A stretch of 64,000 bases of DNA from Lineus longissimus (Eukaryota > Nemertea > Pilidiophora > Heteronemertea > Lineidae). Both the position numbers and the translations under genes were made by a program. This document shows, one piece after another, positions 37,097 to 48,868 of the stretch (its first letter is position 1; each line of letters opens with the position of its first letter). The notes beneath the pieces are model-generated. The model was not told where the DNA came from. It saw only the letters and a program-made list of their open reading frames with translations, and made no database searches. The stretch lies in the NCBI RefSeq assembly GCF_910592395.1, contig NC_088320.1, positions 7,690,001-7,754,000 on the forward strand, given 5' to 3'.

Positions 37097-37325
37097 CAGT
37101 CCAAATCACAATTGACATCCCTAAATTCGCGTCATTGGCGCGTAATTGACGCGCTACCCAGCGCGTAGGTCATGCGTAAGTCGTGCAAAGTTTAAGCGAA
37201 ACATAGTGAGAAGCGCGTCACTGGTGCGTCATTGACGCACAACTCGGCATGCAACTTGCGCGTATGTTGGTACGTCGCGCGTCACTGACGCGAAGCAGGA
37301 CGGATGTCAATTGTGATTAGGACTG
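37097..37325 (+). mobile_element. TGACGC-rich TA MITE, copy B
   Basis: TA at both sides; ends CAGTCCAAATCACAATTGAC and GTCAATTGTGATTAGGACTG. 229 bp. Contains about ten GCGTCA/TGACGC motifs and several GCGC steps, unlike the AT-rich surroundings. Confidence 0.82.
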
Positions 37326-37929
37326 TATGTTGGCCAGCATGCTGTACATGAATGCACAGTGTCTTGATAATATTCGAACAAATTTACGTTGAAACAACTT
37401 CAGGGTGGGTGGACGAAGAACAGGAAATATATCTACAGGGGTTACAACCGCATTTTTGTCTGTCAAAGGCGTTAGGCTTGGTTTTTGTTCCCTAGGTGGC
37501 GTTAGGTGATGTTGTCCAGGTGGGATGGGTTAAATAGCCAGTGGTGGATACATGTAGATGGTGTCCAAAGAAACCGATTAAAAAGAAAACCATGGGTAAC
37601 ATATAGAAACATCAAAATGATGAAAGGAACATTCCAGCTTTTAATTCTACATAATGATAAAGGACTTGAATATCTAGAACATTAGGAAGTGTTGTCACAT
37701 ACTAATGAAGTGTACGAGGAACGATTTTCTACAATATGTCGTAAAATATCATGAAAATAAGATGATAGTGAGGACACACGAATCATGCCTAACAGAGGAT
37801 GGATAAAAAGGATGAGGATTCTTCCAACCATAAACCACTCCGTCAGATAGAGAGGACAAGCATCAGATAATCAAACACAATCACAGTACGGCCCCACTTA
37901 AGTTGGATAGAATGACAGCTTTGATTCTT

Positions 37930-38622
37930 AAGTAGCCACACAACTTTGGTTTCATACATGAATGTTAGACTATTCATCTGTCATAGTAGCCACACAACTT
38001 TGGTTTCATACATGAATATAAGACTATTCATCTGTCATAGTAGCCACACAACTTTGGTTTCATACATGAATATTAGACTATTCATCTGTCATAGTAGCCA
38101 CACAACTTTGGTTTCATACATGAATATTAGACTATTCATCTGTCGTAGTAGCCACACAACTTTGGTTTCATACATGAATATTAGACTATTCATCTATCAT
38201 AGTAGCCACACAACTTTGGTTTCATACATGAATATTAGACTATTCATCTGTCATAGTAGCCACACAACTTTGGTTTCATACATGAATATTAGACTATTCA
38301 CATGTCGTAGTAGCCACACAACTTTGGTTTCATACATGAATATTAGACTATTCATTCGTGATAGTAGCTACACAACTTTGTGGTTTCATATATGAATATT
38401 AGACTATTCATCTGTCATAGCAGCCACACAACTTTGGTTTCATACATGAATATTAGACTATTCATTTGTGATGGTAGCTACACAACTTTGTGGTTTCATA
38501 TATGAATATTAGACTATTCATCTGTCGTAGTAGCCACACAACTTTGGTTTCATACATGAATATTAGACTATTCATCTGTCGTAGTAGCCACACAACTTTG
38601 GTTTCATACATGAATATTAGAC
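37930..38622. repeat. 54 bp minisatellite, about 13 units
   Basis: Unit AGCCACACAACTTTGGTTTC, ATACATGAATATTAGACTAT, TCATCTGTCATAGT. Two units are 56 bp variants (CTACACAACTTTGTGGTTTC). The 149-codon frame with an 18-residue repeat follows from the period being a multiple of 3. Confidence 0.93.
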
Positions 38623-38629
38623 GGTGGTA

Positions 38630-40315
38630 TTAAGAAATTGATCACCACAACAACCTTGGATCCTGGACTGACAATGGAACAATTGTATAATATTATCCTT
38701 GGCAATTATCACAGGAATGACCAGTTATGATATTTCTGGTAATCATATATGCCCTGATGCCAACCAGGCCATCATTGCATTCAACATTTTGAGGCCCAGA
38801 TTTGAGCAAACCTAGGATAGAGGGACAACAAATACTACCAAATAAATGACACTTTTGTGAACAATGACTCTTGAAGTCAAACTGTCATATTCAATGCTTA
38901 ATCAAAGCACGTCACTTCAAAGAGGTCATGCAATCCTATATGAAACATAATACACCAAGCCAATATCGTGAGAGAACTTGCCAGAGACCCTACAGACAAA
39001 ACCGAATATCCTTACATTTTGACACGACTTCTCAAACCTGAATCACCAAAAGAAAGACTTGAAATAAGCCTATACACAGGCACAGTACACGAAGAATACC
39101 TTCAAAATACCACAACACATCGCACCAAATCTGAACCTCTAATTCAACATGACTTTCACCCCCCCCTTTAGAATTTAAATCAAAAAGATTGATGCAACAC
39201 ACCGTTTTCTGTAATTTCAAACCTGTCAGGATAAAACCTGTCCAACCGAGCGCAACAGATGGAATAATAGCCGTAGAAAATGCTTTGACATCCAGGTAAA
39301 AGTAAAGATATATGATTTGAACGTATAGAGAGTTGATATCTATTCACTTTTCAAAATGTTTGGAGTCAATTATTTCCATAAGAATGCGTAGTCACAATGA
39401 CCTCAAAAGGACTATTCGGTTATGGTCATGCATGTGCAAACATAACAGTATATACACCATTACTGAGGTGACAAAGCGATTTATCGAGATCATGAACATG
39501 ACACAACTTCATAGGAAGCATACATGTAGGTATATAGGCACAATAAATAATGAATTAAGACATATTCGAACTATAGACACACGGAGAAACAAAATTCACT
39601 TTCATAAACCCATATGATATGGGTTTATATCATACATCATCATAGACAAGAAATTGGTGATAGGCATATTTCCCCCACCCCTAAAAATGCTTGAATGCAC
39701 TATGTAAAATAGTGTCTACCCAATTTATGTATATTTTTTTCGCGCAAACTGGCAATAAAAGTGCACAAAACACTCAAGACTGTTGATCTCCTACCCCGCT
39801 TCAAATTATTGGTAAATTAAAATGGCGTTCAGCTGACTCAGGGCATCGTGTGTATATTGACACATAACTCACTCGCAAGCTGTGCAGCTCCAAAACATGA
39901 ATGGCAGACATCCAGAATAACCCAATTCTTACCGATGAAAAGGAAAATGACACAGATGCTCACTTCTCATAATACGCCAGCAGAGGGTTAAAGAATATGC
40001 AGTGTTATTTTAATTAATCTTGAAAATCTGACATGATCGATCCCATACTTTTGAATTCGAAATAAATCTCGGTTTCTAGGCAACGTCATTAAAGGAACTG
40101 GCACCAGACGCGGGCAGAATCTCGCTATTCAGTTACCGCGCCGTTGGTATGCAAGCCGATGTTGGTAATAATGGGATCTGACAGAAGAGGGAGACCATAC
40201 TGCATGCAAATGACTTATTAAGTCAGACAGGGGAATAGGGAACATTCTTCTCAGAATATACAGCGTATGAAAGTTTGATCCAAGATGTATGAAGTGTAAC
40301 GAAATCAAGCTCTCT
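38630..40315. other. No feature recognised apart from one palindrome
   Basis: Unique AT-rich DNA between the 54 bp array and the complete SINE. Only the 25 bp palindrome at 39604 stands out. Confidence 0.55.
39604..39628. repeat. 12 bp-arm palindrome
   Basis: ATAAACCCATAT, G, ATATGGGTTTAT: perfect arms around one base. Confidence 0.8.
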
Positions 40316-40329
40316 TGTAGCACTTTATA

Positions 40330-40725
40330 AGGTGCCACCAATAGCCTAGTGGTCAACACTGCTGGCTGCCACGCTAAAGGGCCCGATTCGATCTCGGGGA
40401 GAATCCAGGGTTGAATTTCTGGATGAACTGGCGTGGCCATCGAGGAACTAAAATTCCTGCCTCCTCACAGTCCCTCGAATGAGACTTAAAACTGAGACTC
40501 CTCGTATCTGGTGCCTATGCCAGGGCAGGTTAAAGACCCCACCAAGTGAGAAACATGAGTAGCCTGCGTGGACTCAACCTCTCACCGAAGTCGGATCCAC
40601 GAGGTAAATGAACCCAATTGGCCCCCAACCGTAGTGGCACGCAAAGACGCTCATCCCGCCTTCATGGAGGGACTCCCTGGAGAAAATCACCTCCAATGCA
40701 GAGCGACCACTGAACAAGAAGAAGA
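40330..40725 (+). mobile_element. Complete tRNA-derived SINE with 14 bp target duplication
   Basis: A perfect direct repeat TGTAGCACTTTATA lies at 40316-40329 and 40726-40739. The head has pol III promoter boxes: A box TAGCCTAGTGGTC and B box GATTCGATC within CCCGATTCGATCTCGGG. A body of about 300 bp follows, and the tail is GAA-rich (GAACAAGAAGAAGA). This is a retroposed, LINE-dependent, non-coding element. The perfect duplication points to a recent insertion. Confidence 0.88.
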
Positions 40726-40984
40726 TGTAGCACTTTATACTGAACAACTGTGTTGTCTCAAAGTGCTTCACACTCATTCCCAGCCTTAACCATAAACATT
40801 TCTGCAGAAACCAAGGACCGCGCATACTGGGGCCACAAACGCTTAGCCATTTCAGGCCAATTGATGGACTGAGTGTGCACTAACCAAGCCTCTAACTAAC
40901 CCATGAACTCCCAATTGCAGGACTCTTCCTCTGTGCCAAGCAGTTTCAGCAGACAGAAAATTGGTGGCTGATGGGGGACGCATG

Positions 40985-41210
40985 AGGAAAGCACCCCCTT
41001 TTTTTACAGAGACCAAAAATCTTTCAGGGTACCTCTCCAAAGAAGCCAATGACTGCTTCTTATTTTAGACCTCAGATGCCTGGAAAACATCTATTTGGCA
41101 CCAAAATATCCTTAATATTTCTTGGGAGGACCCGACCTCATCCTCATTTCCAAGATCACACCATCGGAGTTCTCTAGGTTGAGCTGCACCCCCACTCCCT
41201 CCCAAATTTC
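40985..41210. repeat. Dispersed repeat, copy 2
   Basis: TTTCAGGGTACCTCTCCAAA, CTCAGATGCCTGG and TTTCTTGGGAGGACCC in the same order as the copy near 1.6 kb. It ends near TTCTGGATCCGCC. Confidence 0.5.
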
Positions 41211-43705
41211 TGGATCCGCCAGTTTTGACAAAATGGTGGCACAAGATCAACACTTGGAAGACATCAATTGAAACTGGGATCAAATTTGGTCCAATCCTAA
41301 GTGCCATGGTGATTAATTCCATTTCTTATCAATGGACTTGCTCTTGAAACAATTTGCACAACTTAGAAATCTGTTTGATTTCAACTGGCCACACTATTGT
41401 TGGCTTACCCCAAGAACCATACATTTGATAAACTTAGCCATAAATAATGTGGCAATAAAGTCGTTATCAAGTTTACCTTGCATCGAATCAATAATTCAAA
41501 TAAGAAATTGACAGATGCATGCCATTAAAATTTATCTTGGCTTTATCTAAATATTGACTCCATGACTGGCGGGGGTTTGGTAAATGATAAGGCTTATTTG
41601 TGGACAGAAATATGGGCCAAATAAACACATGTTGAAAATTAACCCTCGAGTCATTTTGATATATATTTTTGGATGTTTTCAAAAAGGAAACGATAAGGAA
41701 CCCAATGTCCTTGTGAATCTTTCAACCAAAAAAACAGGCAAGTGCTAGGCCTACATGACCTGCTATGGTAAACGTAGGCACTTGGAGTCAAACACAGAGA
41801 TATTGAGTTACGACCATTGGTGGACTGAGCACAAGATTACCTAAGATACAAGACAGGTGTCAGTCAGTCGAGAATGACTGAACACACCATTCATTCAAGT
41901 TTCGATTTTGTGAAAAACTCATCATCGGCTGCTCAATAAGAAAACTATTTGTATCATCACCTTATTTGATGTTTAGCTTGACTATGATAGCACCCAGACA
42001 GCTTTAAAACAGCATTAGAAGTTCATAGGAACAAGAATTAGTTTTTACAAATTCTTTATATGACTTATACAATCATTGTCTAAAGGAGAAAAACGTTGAG
42101 AAAAGTTTGAATTATTTCTCACATTTCTCCTGCATCTCCCTTTGAGAATATTTTGCACCAGCCCACAGATTTGAGATCACAGATCAATGCCTTCCTTCCT
42201 CCAGACCGTGAAGTGAATGCTTCATGGAAGTGGAGCCTGGGAAGAAAGGGGACGGACTCGGGACCAACATGAATTTGCTAAGACAACTGTCAAATGAAAC
42301 AAAGAGCGAGGGATGTGCATGTGTTTTACTAACTATGAAGCAGAGATGTGGAAATGCTCACACTAGTCCTACTTGAAGGTACGATTGATGATTTTTAATG
42401 TTCTAGATATTCAAACCCAATAAATTCTTCATCAAACCCACCTGGAAAGCATCAAAACTAAATTCGAAGTTCACAGGTAGTGGGGCAAGCTGCTTAGAAA
42501 AGGAATATTCCTATAATAATACCCACCAACAGAATGATCAGTGTTATGAGTGTATGCTAGTTGTTCTAATCCAAACAGTATGTCCATCCAATCCTATATA
42601 GAGAAATGTTGTATTTTCTCGACAGCTATCCACTTCCCTTGGAGGAAACCAAATTTCGAACCAGAAGTATACATAACTTTCTTAGCCAATGTCTTAATCA
42701 CAGTTTTATTATCATTGCCTTGCAAGAGTGTAAAGGTTTCCTAGTCTGGGAATTCTTTGGACTGTTGCTTTTTTTCTAGAAATGTTTTAAAACTGTTTCA
42801 AATAGATTTCAAAGTTATTTTATAACTTACAAAATAGAGGGTCATCAAAAATCGCTTATCTTTTATACAAGTACTCATACATATATCAAGAAACTCTTGA
42901 TATATCTGTGATGTAATGCAGGAGTTCTCTGAATTTGTGATTGCGATTCAAATTGATTTTAATATGTATGACTGAGGAATTTTAGATGCTGTACAACCAA
43001 AACATGTCTATACAACCAATCTTCCAAGGGTGCACACTTCAAACTAACATATTTTCATAGAAATTTCCAACCAATTATATCTCTGTCAATTCTGTAGCTA
43101 AAATGATGGTTATTAAAACCGCAAAGATTTAAACATTTTTCAGAATTTTCAGAATGAAGTGTTCCCACTGACCTTGCTCTCGCCATTCAATAACTGACTA
43201 TTCTGCAGGCACCATTCAACACCGAGAGAAAGCATCATTACAGCTCAGAGTTATTCCTCGTTAATTATTCAACTTGTATGACACGTCTCGCACAAAGCGC
43301 ATATTTTTCAATCAGGCCAATTAGTGGTATTGAATACAATCACAGCAGCATCAGAGTAGTCAACAGTCATTAGCCATTCATCCCAATTGACCCACAGGTC
43401 ACAAAACAAATGGATGTATGCACAACAAGTTGCCTTACTTTTCTTTCTGATTCATGCTCAACACATTGTATTTTAATACATTTGTTATATCTTGATCTAA
43501 CCCATTGTATTTTACCCATTGTATTTTAATCAGACATGTCAGAGGTATATTGCCAGAGGGCATCTGATTTAACTTTGATTATTATTCATTATGCCTTTTT
43601 TCAACAATTGCCAGCAGGCAAAATTTCTTTCACATAATTTTTTAGAGATCCACCACATCACACATTCTGAAGCAATGACAATGGGTGTCTTTTATGGTTA
43701 AAATA
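41211..43705. other. No feature recognised
   Basis: Very AT-rich; no exon, MITE or tandem array seen. TTAACCCTCGAGTC at 41641 resembles the start of TTAA-type elements but has no partner. Confidence 0.55.
42881..42905. repeat. 11 bp-arm palindrome
   Basis: ATATATCAAGA, AAC, TCTTGATATAT: perfect arms with a 3 bp loop in AT-rich DNA. Function unknown. Confidence 0.75.
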
Positions 43706-44001
43706 CAGTTGAACCTCCCTTAGTGGAACCTCTCTATTAAGAACAGCATTTGTCCATCCCGAGTGTCCTTAATAGAGACGTTTATGGTTGAAAATACAGT
43801 GGAACCTCCCTTTTGATAGCAGAACCTCTCTAATAAGGACAACCCCTCTATTAAATACAGCATTTGTCAGTCCCGAGGGTGTCTTTAATGGAGAGGTTTA
43901 TGGTTGAAAATACAGTGGAACCTCCCTTAGCGGAATCTCTCTATTAAGGACAACCTCTCTATGTCAGTCCAGAGGGTTTCCTTTATAATAGAGTTCTACT
44001 G
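43706..44001 (-). mobile_element. Tandem cluster of three pogo/Tigger-like MITE left halves
   Basis: CAGTKGAACCTCCCTT starts recur at 43706, 43797 and 43913, each followed by AACCTCTCTATTAAG and TTTGTCCATCCC/GTCAGTCC, with GTTTATGGTTGAAAATACAG as a shared joint. The cluster ends GAGTTCTACTG. This looks like local amplification of a nested or partly duplicated copy rather than three clean insertions. Confidence 0.65.
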
Positions 44002-44098
44002 TTTGCTCAGAAAGTTCAGTTTGGCAGAAATGAATTAATTGTTTCAGAGTTTTCTTGACATCGTATTTACCCATAGTTTCAAACAGATAACATAACAA

Positions 44099-44270
44099 CA
44101 CTAGAACCTCTCTATTAAGGACACCCTCAGGACTGACAAGTGCTGTCCTTAATACAGAGGTGTCCTGATTAGAGAGGTCAAATTGAATTGAAACAACCAA
44201 TATGGGACCAAAACTAGTCCTTGATAGAGAGTCCTTAATAGAGAGGTGTCTGTTAAGAGAGGTTTCACTG
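44099..44270 (+). mobile_element. pogo/Tigger-like MITE
   Basis: CACTAGAACCTCTCTATTAA to AAGAGAGGTTTCACTG, with all interior blocks including AAACAACCAATATGGGACC. It lies about 100 bp from the triple cluster, in the opposite orientation. Confidence 0.72.
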
Positions 44271-45822
44271 AAAATGTATGTTTCTCTTATTTTTAAACAG
44301 TGTCATTCATCTGACTTTTATCCCTGAAGCTGGTTGAATGGAATTATTATCATGATTGCCACCAAAACTTTATCACCAAGGCCTTATTTTTTAGGGTTTT
44401 ATAATATTTGATAATATCAATCATATTGGTGTAATGTATGCTTTTAATTGCTGGAAATAGTACCTGCAAGCTCTCCAAATGTATTAATCCTTAATCCTAA
44501 GTCACCTGAGCTGGAATTTTTGACAGAAGTTTAATATCTCCTTGTTCTCCCAGTTTCTCCTCATGGGGAAAGATTCCTGATGCAAAACCTCACCAGTAAA
44601 TTCAAGTAAAATCCACAGAGGAATAACTTAGCCACAATATTGACTTATAAAAATCATTGCAGGAACCACAGTCACAGGTGTAAGGCATGTTTTGTAAACA
44701 ATATTCTCAATACATCACACTGAACCTTTAGAATAGAATCCCCAGAGGTTATCCTTTCAATCTGAAGTGTTATGTTAGAGTACTCCATATAGGCCACATG
44801 GCTGACTTTGCACTAAACGGCCTAAGAAAATCTCCACCGTGTTACAATTCACTTTCTTACATCCTATATACACACACCAGCAGTTTACATTGTATAGCCA
44901 GATACTGTCTATCCCCTTAGTGATGCTGATTACCGCTTAGTAACGTGGTTGCGTTCCTCCATGTGAAATTCAGATGATGCGCTATCCTTAGTTTCTCGAG
45001 CCGCAACAGACAAAAAGACGGTATGGAATGGATACGCGGGTTTTGGGGCTGTAAGGGTAGTTAAGACACGGGCTGGGAAGACATTTACGGGTGCGGGGGG
45101 AGGCGTTAGTATAAGTGCTGACCGCAACATCATCTAATAATAATGTAAATGGAAAGTCAGAGATGGGAATGGTCTACGATATGGCGGTGTGGAAAATGAA
45201 TCTCAGGCACGGCACTTGGAAGGAGAAATAAAAACAAATTATTAGGCAGAGGAAAGAAAGAAATGGTAACATACCTTGGTGAATTGCAGAGAGGGTCTAA
45301 TAGGGTTTATACAAGGAACGGTCTTGAAGGGAATTCGCTTAGGGATTCAGCAGGCAGGAATTCAGAATGCGTGAATGGAAACGGGGAACGAAAATCATGC
45401 AGACAAAGTGCGCATCGCTTTAGATTGTATGATTGGGCGCTCCACATGAGTCGCGAACCGAGAATATAGTTCCAAAAATATGCACAATATTGATGGCTGT
45501 TATGAGACTTAAAAATTGTGTCTGTATTATTTGTACATAATTATGTCATTAGTTTTAGCCAATATTTTGTTTTAACTGAATACATTTGATAATAAATGAC
45601 AACGCGGATGAATTCGCGCACCTGCATTTATGCTAATTTTATCTGTGACGTATTAGGTGAATAAGACAGCGCTGAGATCACTCTCCGTGCGCATGACCGC
45701 AACTATTTATCGATGTCGTTATCCTTGAATATCATCACTGCGTTGGAGAATGGAATAAGACGGGTCAGAGGTGAAAGGTTACGTGAATATAAACATACAG
45801 TGACCTTCGCACGTGTTCCAAC
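44271..45822. other. Gene-free stretch, more CG-rich towards its right end
   Basis: AT-rich to about 44.9 kb, then CG steps rise. A 67-codon minus-strand frame at 44930-45133 and a 68-codon plus-strand frame at 45263-45469 are open but unrecognised. It may hold the promoter of the candidate exon at 45823. Confidence 0.45.
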
Positions 45823-45937
45823 ATGGCAGCCTCCATAAATGACGAATATTTGACGAAATCACGTTTAAAATTCGACATTTCTGCTCATAATAAACGTTTA
45901 GAATGCATAAGAAAAACTGAATTTGCAAGATTAGGTG
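45823..45937 (+). CDS. Candidate first coding exon, unknown protein
   Basis: ATG at 45823 in a good context (CCAACATGGCAG) opens a 38-codon frame, MAASINDEYLTKSRLKFDIS and onward, ending at a good splice donor (G|GTAAGG at 45937/45938) just before the frame would stop. The surrounding 45.6-46.6 kb is richer in CG than its neighbours, as at a promoter. The product is lysine/arginine-rich and I do not recognise it. No second exon was found; the next kilobase holds a MITE and then the BEL-bearing sequence, so a real gene would have a long, transposon-filled first intron. This could be a chance short frame. Confidence 0.3.
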
Positions 45938-46059
45938 GTAAGGAATAGGTGAAAGTCATAATTTCGGTTGGTCTTTACCTGTCACTGGCAGGAACAGTGG
46001 ATGACTTTGGCCACACCATCCCACCCAGAAACGCATAGGCCCCTATGTACAAAAATGTA

Positions 46060-46223
46060 CAGTGGAACCTCCCTTAGCGGACACCTCTCTATTAAGGACA
46101 ACCTCTCTATCAAGGACACTAGTTTTGGTCCCAAAATGGTTGTTTCCGTTCAATTTTTCCTCTCTAATCAGGACAAGGACAGCACTTGTCAGACCTGACG
46201 GTGTTAATAGAGGGGTTCTACTG
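46060..46223 (-). mobile_element. pogo/Tigger-like MITE, complete, reverse orientation
   Basis: TA at 46058-46059 and 46224-46225 enclose CAGTGGAACCTCCCTTAGCG ... GAGGGGTTCTACTG. It sits in what would be the first intron of the candidate gene at 45823. Confidence 0.78.
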
Positions 46224-46334
46224 TATATATAGGCCTAATAGAGTTTGCTCTGCATGCACTGTACTCAACATAGTTGCATGTCATTATGTATGTAGAAACC
46301 AAATGTGCCAGCAAATATAGGTCATGTAATGTAG

Positions 46335-46367
46335 CATGGAGGTATTATTAAGAAGGAGAGAGAACGG
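46335..46367 (+). repeat. Left arm of 33 bp inverted repeat enclosing the BEL element
   Basis: CATGGAGGTATTATTAAGAA and the 13 bases after it recur in reverse complement at 56725-56757. With the BEL insertion and one target duplication removed, the arms lie about 0.77 kb apart, as expected for a small inverted-repeat element. Similarity continues imperfectly inward: GGAAGGATGATTG on the left minus strand matches GGAAGGGATGATCG on the right plus strand. No clean target duplication is visible; AATGTA lies near both ends but is one base out of register on the left. Confidence 0.7.
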
Positions 46368-46939
46368 AGCCCGCTTCAAAGGATACAATCATCCTTCCGA
46401 TGTTTGGACAACAATAGATATGTGTATTCGAAACCCCTCGCGTTAATGCCTTCCAATACCCCGGCCGGCCGAGCGCGTTATGTCGGAAAGTATCGGAAAC
46501 TGCCGAGCTAGTTTCCGAGTCGCGATCGGCAACTTCCATGACTAATCGGCCATAGAAAGTAGCTAGAGAGAGGGGTGTGGCCATACTGCTTTTCCAGAAA
46601 ACGGTGATCTTCAGAAACAAAATTCTAAATGTTCGCATCAGTTCGCATGCATTTGACAATATGTATACAATCATTCAAACCTTCATCTATTTATTGGTCA
46701 AAATCGTTCTTTCTAGAAAGTTTTAGAAACACTTAAAATCTTAATTTGAAAGTAAGTATAGTACAAACCTTAAATCTACTGTGCGTCTGGAATCTATCAA
46801 CCGATTTTTGCGATATTGGTCTCTTTTTTTCGAGAATTCTGTCGCGAATTCGAAGAACTCGCGGCAATAACTAAATCAACAACAACAAAGCGCGAAACAC
46901 GAGAATAAAACTTTCGACTACGGGTCGAATGTTATAGAG

Positions 46940-46944
46940 GGCGC
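46940..46944. repeat. Left target-site duplication GGCGC
   Basis: Five bases directly before the 5' LTR, repeated directly after the 3' LTR at 56589-56593. BEL/Pao insertions typically duplicate 4-6 bp. Removing the element and one copy restores AGAGGGCGCTGCAG across the site. Confidence 0.93.
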
Positions 46945-47978
46945 TGTGACAGCAGGCAATGTGAGATGTTTTCTATTTTGTGTGGCTGAAGATGACTCAC
47001 AGTTAGCATCTCTTAGAAAGCACTTTGGACGGGTCAAACTCTGGCATGAGTGGTACACCAAGGTTGTAGGCACTATGGACCACTTCACTTCCTGTTAAGA
47101 AATACTTGATTCTTACACCTTTCAAGATTTAGTCCCATTTTTGATTTAGTATATTTCATGATGGTTTAAGTTTAACACATCATCGTTTGGGTTTAAATAG
47201 TTTTCATGTTAGATTTCAGGATGTTTCCTTTCGTTTATTCCTTGATTATTAGCTGTGATTTACGGAGTATTTATTTGGTTATATGTCCAGGATTTGGGAT
47301 AGTCAACTTCCTCCCATCTTTTCTCATACATGCTCTTGTCTTGGATAGATCAGAAACATTTATGCCAATTTCAATCTAACATATATCAGCGGAATCCTAG
47401 ACCCCAGAATGCGGCAAACACGGTATGTAGTAAGCTATGCCTTTATTAATATCATGGAAGTGATATTTCCGTCTTCTAGTTATTCATAGATAGATATTTT
47501 GGACATGTAAAGTGAGCATCAAAATGAGCCATGTGGAGTCTTTGTTCTCCACCACATATGTACTTCATTTCTTAATTCATTAGTATAACCTTTGACAAGT
47601 GGCTTAACTGGTTACCATAAGACCATTCTTGAGCTTGATACAAGTATATCACACCTTTGGTGTTATATAGATGATTTTATATCTTTAGGACGCTAGTTTC
47701 TTATACCCTGTCTCTGGAGATAGGTTTAGCTTTAGCTTTAGGATTTCTTTCCTTTCATTCTGATCTGTGAACTCAAGATAAGTGTTGCATCTTCTTTCAG
47801 TCTTTTACGGCATCAACGACATACATAAGGAGTTAGAAATATTTGTAAGACAGAGAACGAAGAAAGATTTATCAATAAAGATGCCCGTATATCATATAAA
47901 GAGTGTTTATTCATCAGAACGATTGGTCCACCACCTGGGGCGGCTTGATTCCGTACAGAGTCCATGGCAGAATCTACA
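46945..47978 (+). repeat. 5' LTR of BEL/Pao element
   Basis: A 1,034 bp direct repeat, TGTGACAG...AATCTACA, matching 55555-56588 at a constant offset of 8,610 bp. I saw no mismatch in a line-by-line comparison. It should carry the promoter and polyadenylation signals. A tRNA primer-binding site of the usual TGG form is not obvious just downstream; the bases after the LTR are GTAAAAGACG. A 66-codon open frame inside the LTR is present in both copies and is not credited as a gene. Confidence 0.96.
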
Positions 47979-48868
47979 GTAAAAGACGTGTGCATACCCA
48001 TGTGCACCAGTCAACTCCTTAAGGAAAAAAGAAAGAGTTCCAGAGAAACTTCCAAGAACTTCCAAGAAGTCAGGCAGTCGATGTCAGATGACATAAACTT
48101 TATTCCAGGATCTCCTGGCAGTTTGTTTTGTTTGTTTGTCAACAGGTCAGTGTGTCACAGCTGACTCTGATGGCCATACGATCTTGTACAGAAACATTTG
48201 ACTTTCATATGCTGAACTCAACTAAACCCATGACCTACAGTGCAGTGAGTGAGGACAGATGGAATAACTTCTATCAATTGGATATCGCATTTAGTAAATA
48301 AAAATAAAGGAACAAGAACAAACAACAACAAACCAACCAAAAGAACTGGGACTGTGAGGATAAATCTCTACTGTCAACATTCACGGACTATTATGGACTT
48401 CCAGGATCTTAGGATTATAGGATCAATGCTAGAGTTAACCTCAGGCCTATTCTTGGAGTGGCGTTTCATTACCATGTGTCATTTGCATTCTGTTGCCATG
48501 TTGATGTGACTCATCTCATGTGACCTGAACTGAGGACGGATTGGGGTAAGTGTTTACGATCTTGGTACTTCATTGACTCATGCCTGATTGTGTTATGATG
48601 TCCATTGGTATTTTCATATTGCCTGCGTGTTACCTTTTTGCCATTTAGCTATTTACTTTGGGGAGTTATTGATTTTGTCTGATCCATTTTCACCTCAGAG
48701 TAGAGTTTACTGATAAGCCTTTATTTTTGGGTAAAAGGGAAAACAAACATAGAGTAGAGTTGGTTTTTTACCCCTTTGCAAAAAAAAAGGTTTTTAGTTT
48801 CAGAGTTAAGTGAACTTGGTCAAATCTATCCCTTTTTAGAAGCTTTAGGTTAATTAGGGCGCTACAAT
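47979..48868 (+). other. BEL/Pao 5' leader
   Basis: About 890 bp between the 5' LTR and the gag-pol start, AT-rich with several stops in all frames. Packaging and primer-binding signals should lie here. I could not find a TGG-initiated primer-binding site within the first 30 bases, so the priming tRNA is unknown. Confidence 0.7.

Noticed and set aside
37946-38395. 149-codon frame with an 18-residue repeat
   Set aside because: Artefact of the 54 bp minisatellite period.
37930-38622. CRISPR-like array of regular repeats
   Set aside because: Units are head-to-tail with no unique spacers; this is a minisatellite in animal DNA.
47782-47982. 66-codon frame in the 5' LTR, repeated and extended at 56392-56709
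   Set aside because: Lies inside the LTR U3-R-U5 region in both copies; the longer right copy simply reads into flanking DNA.
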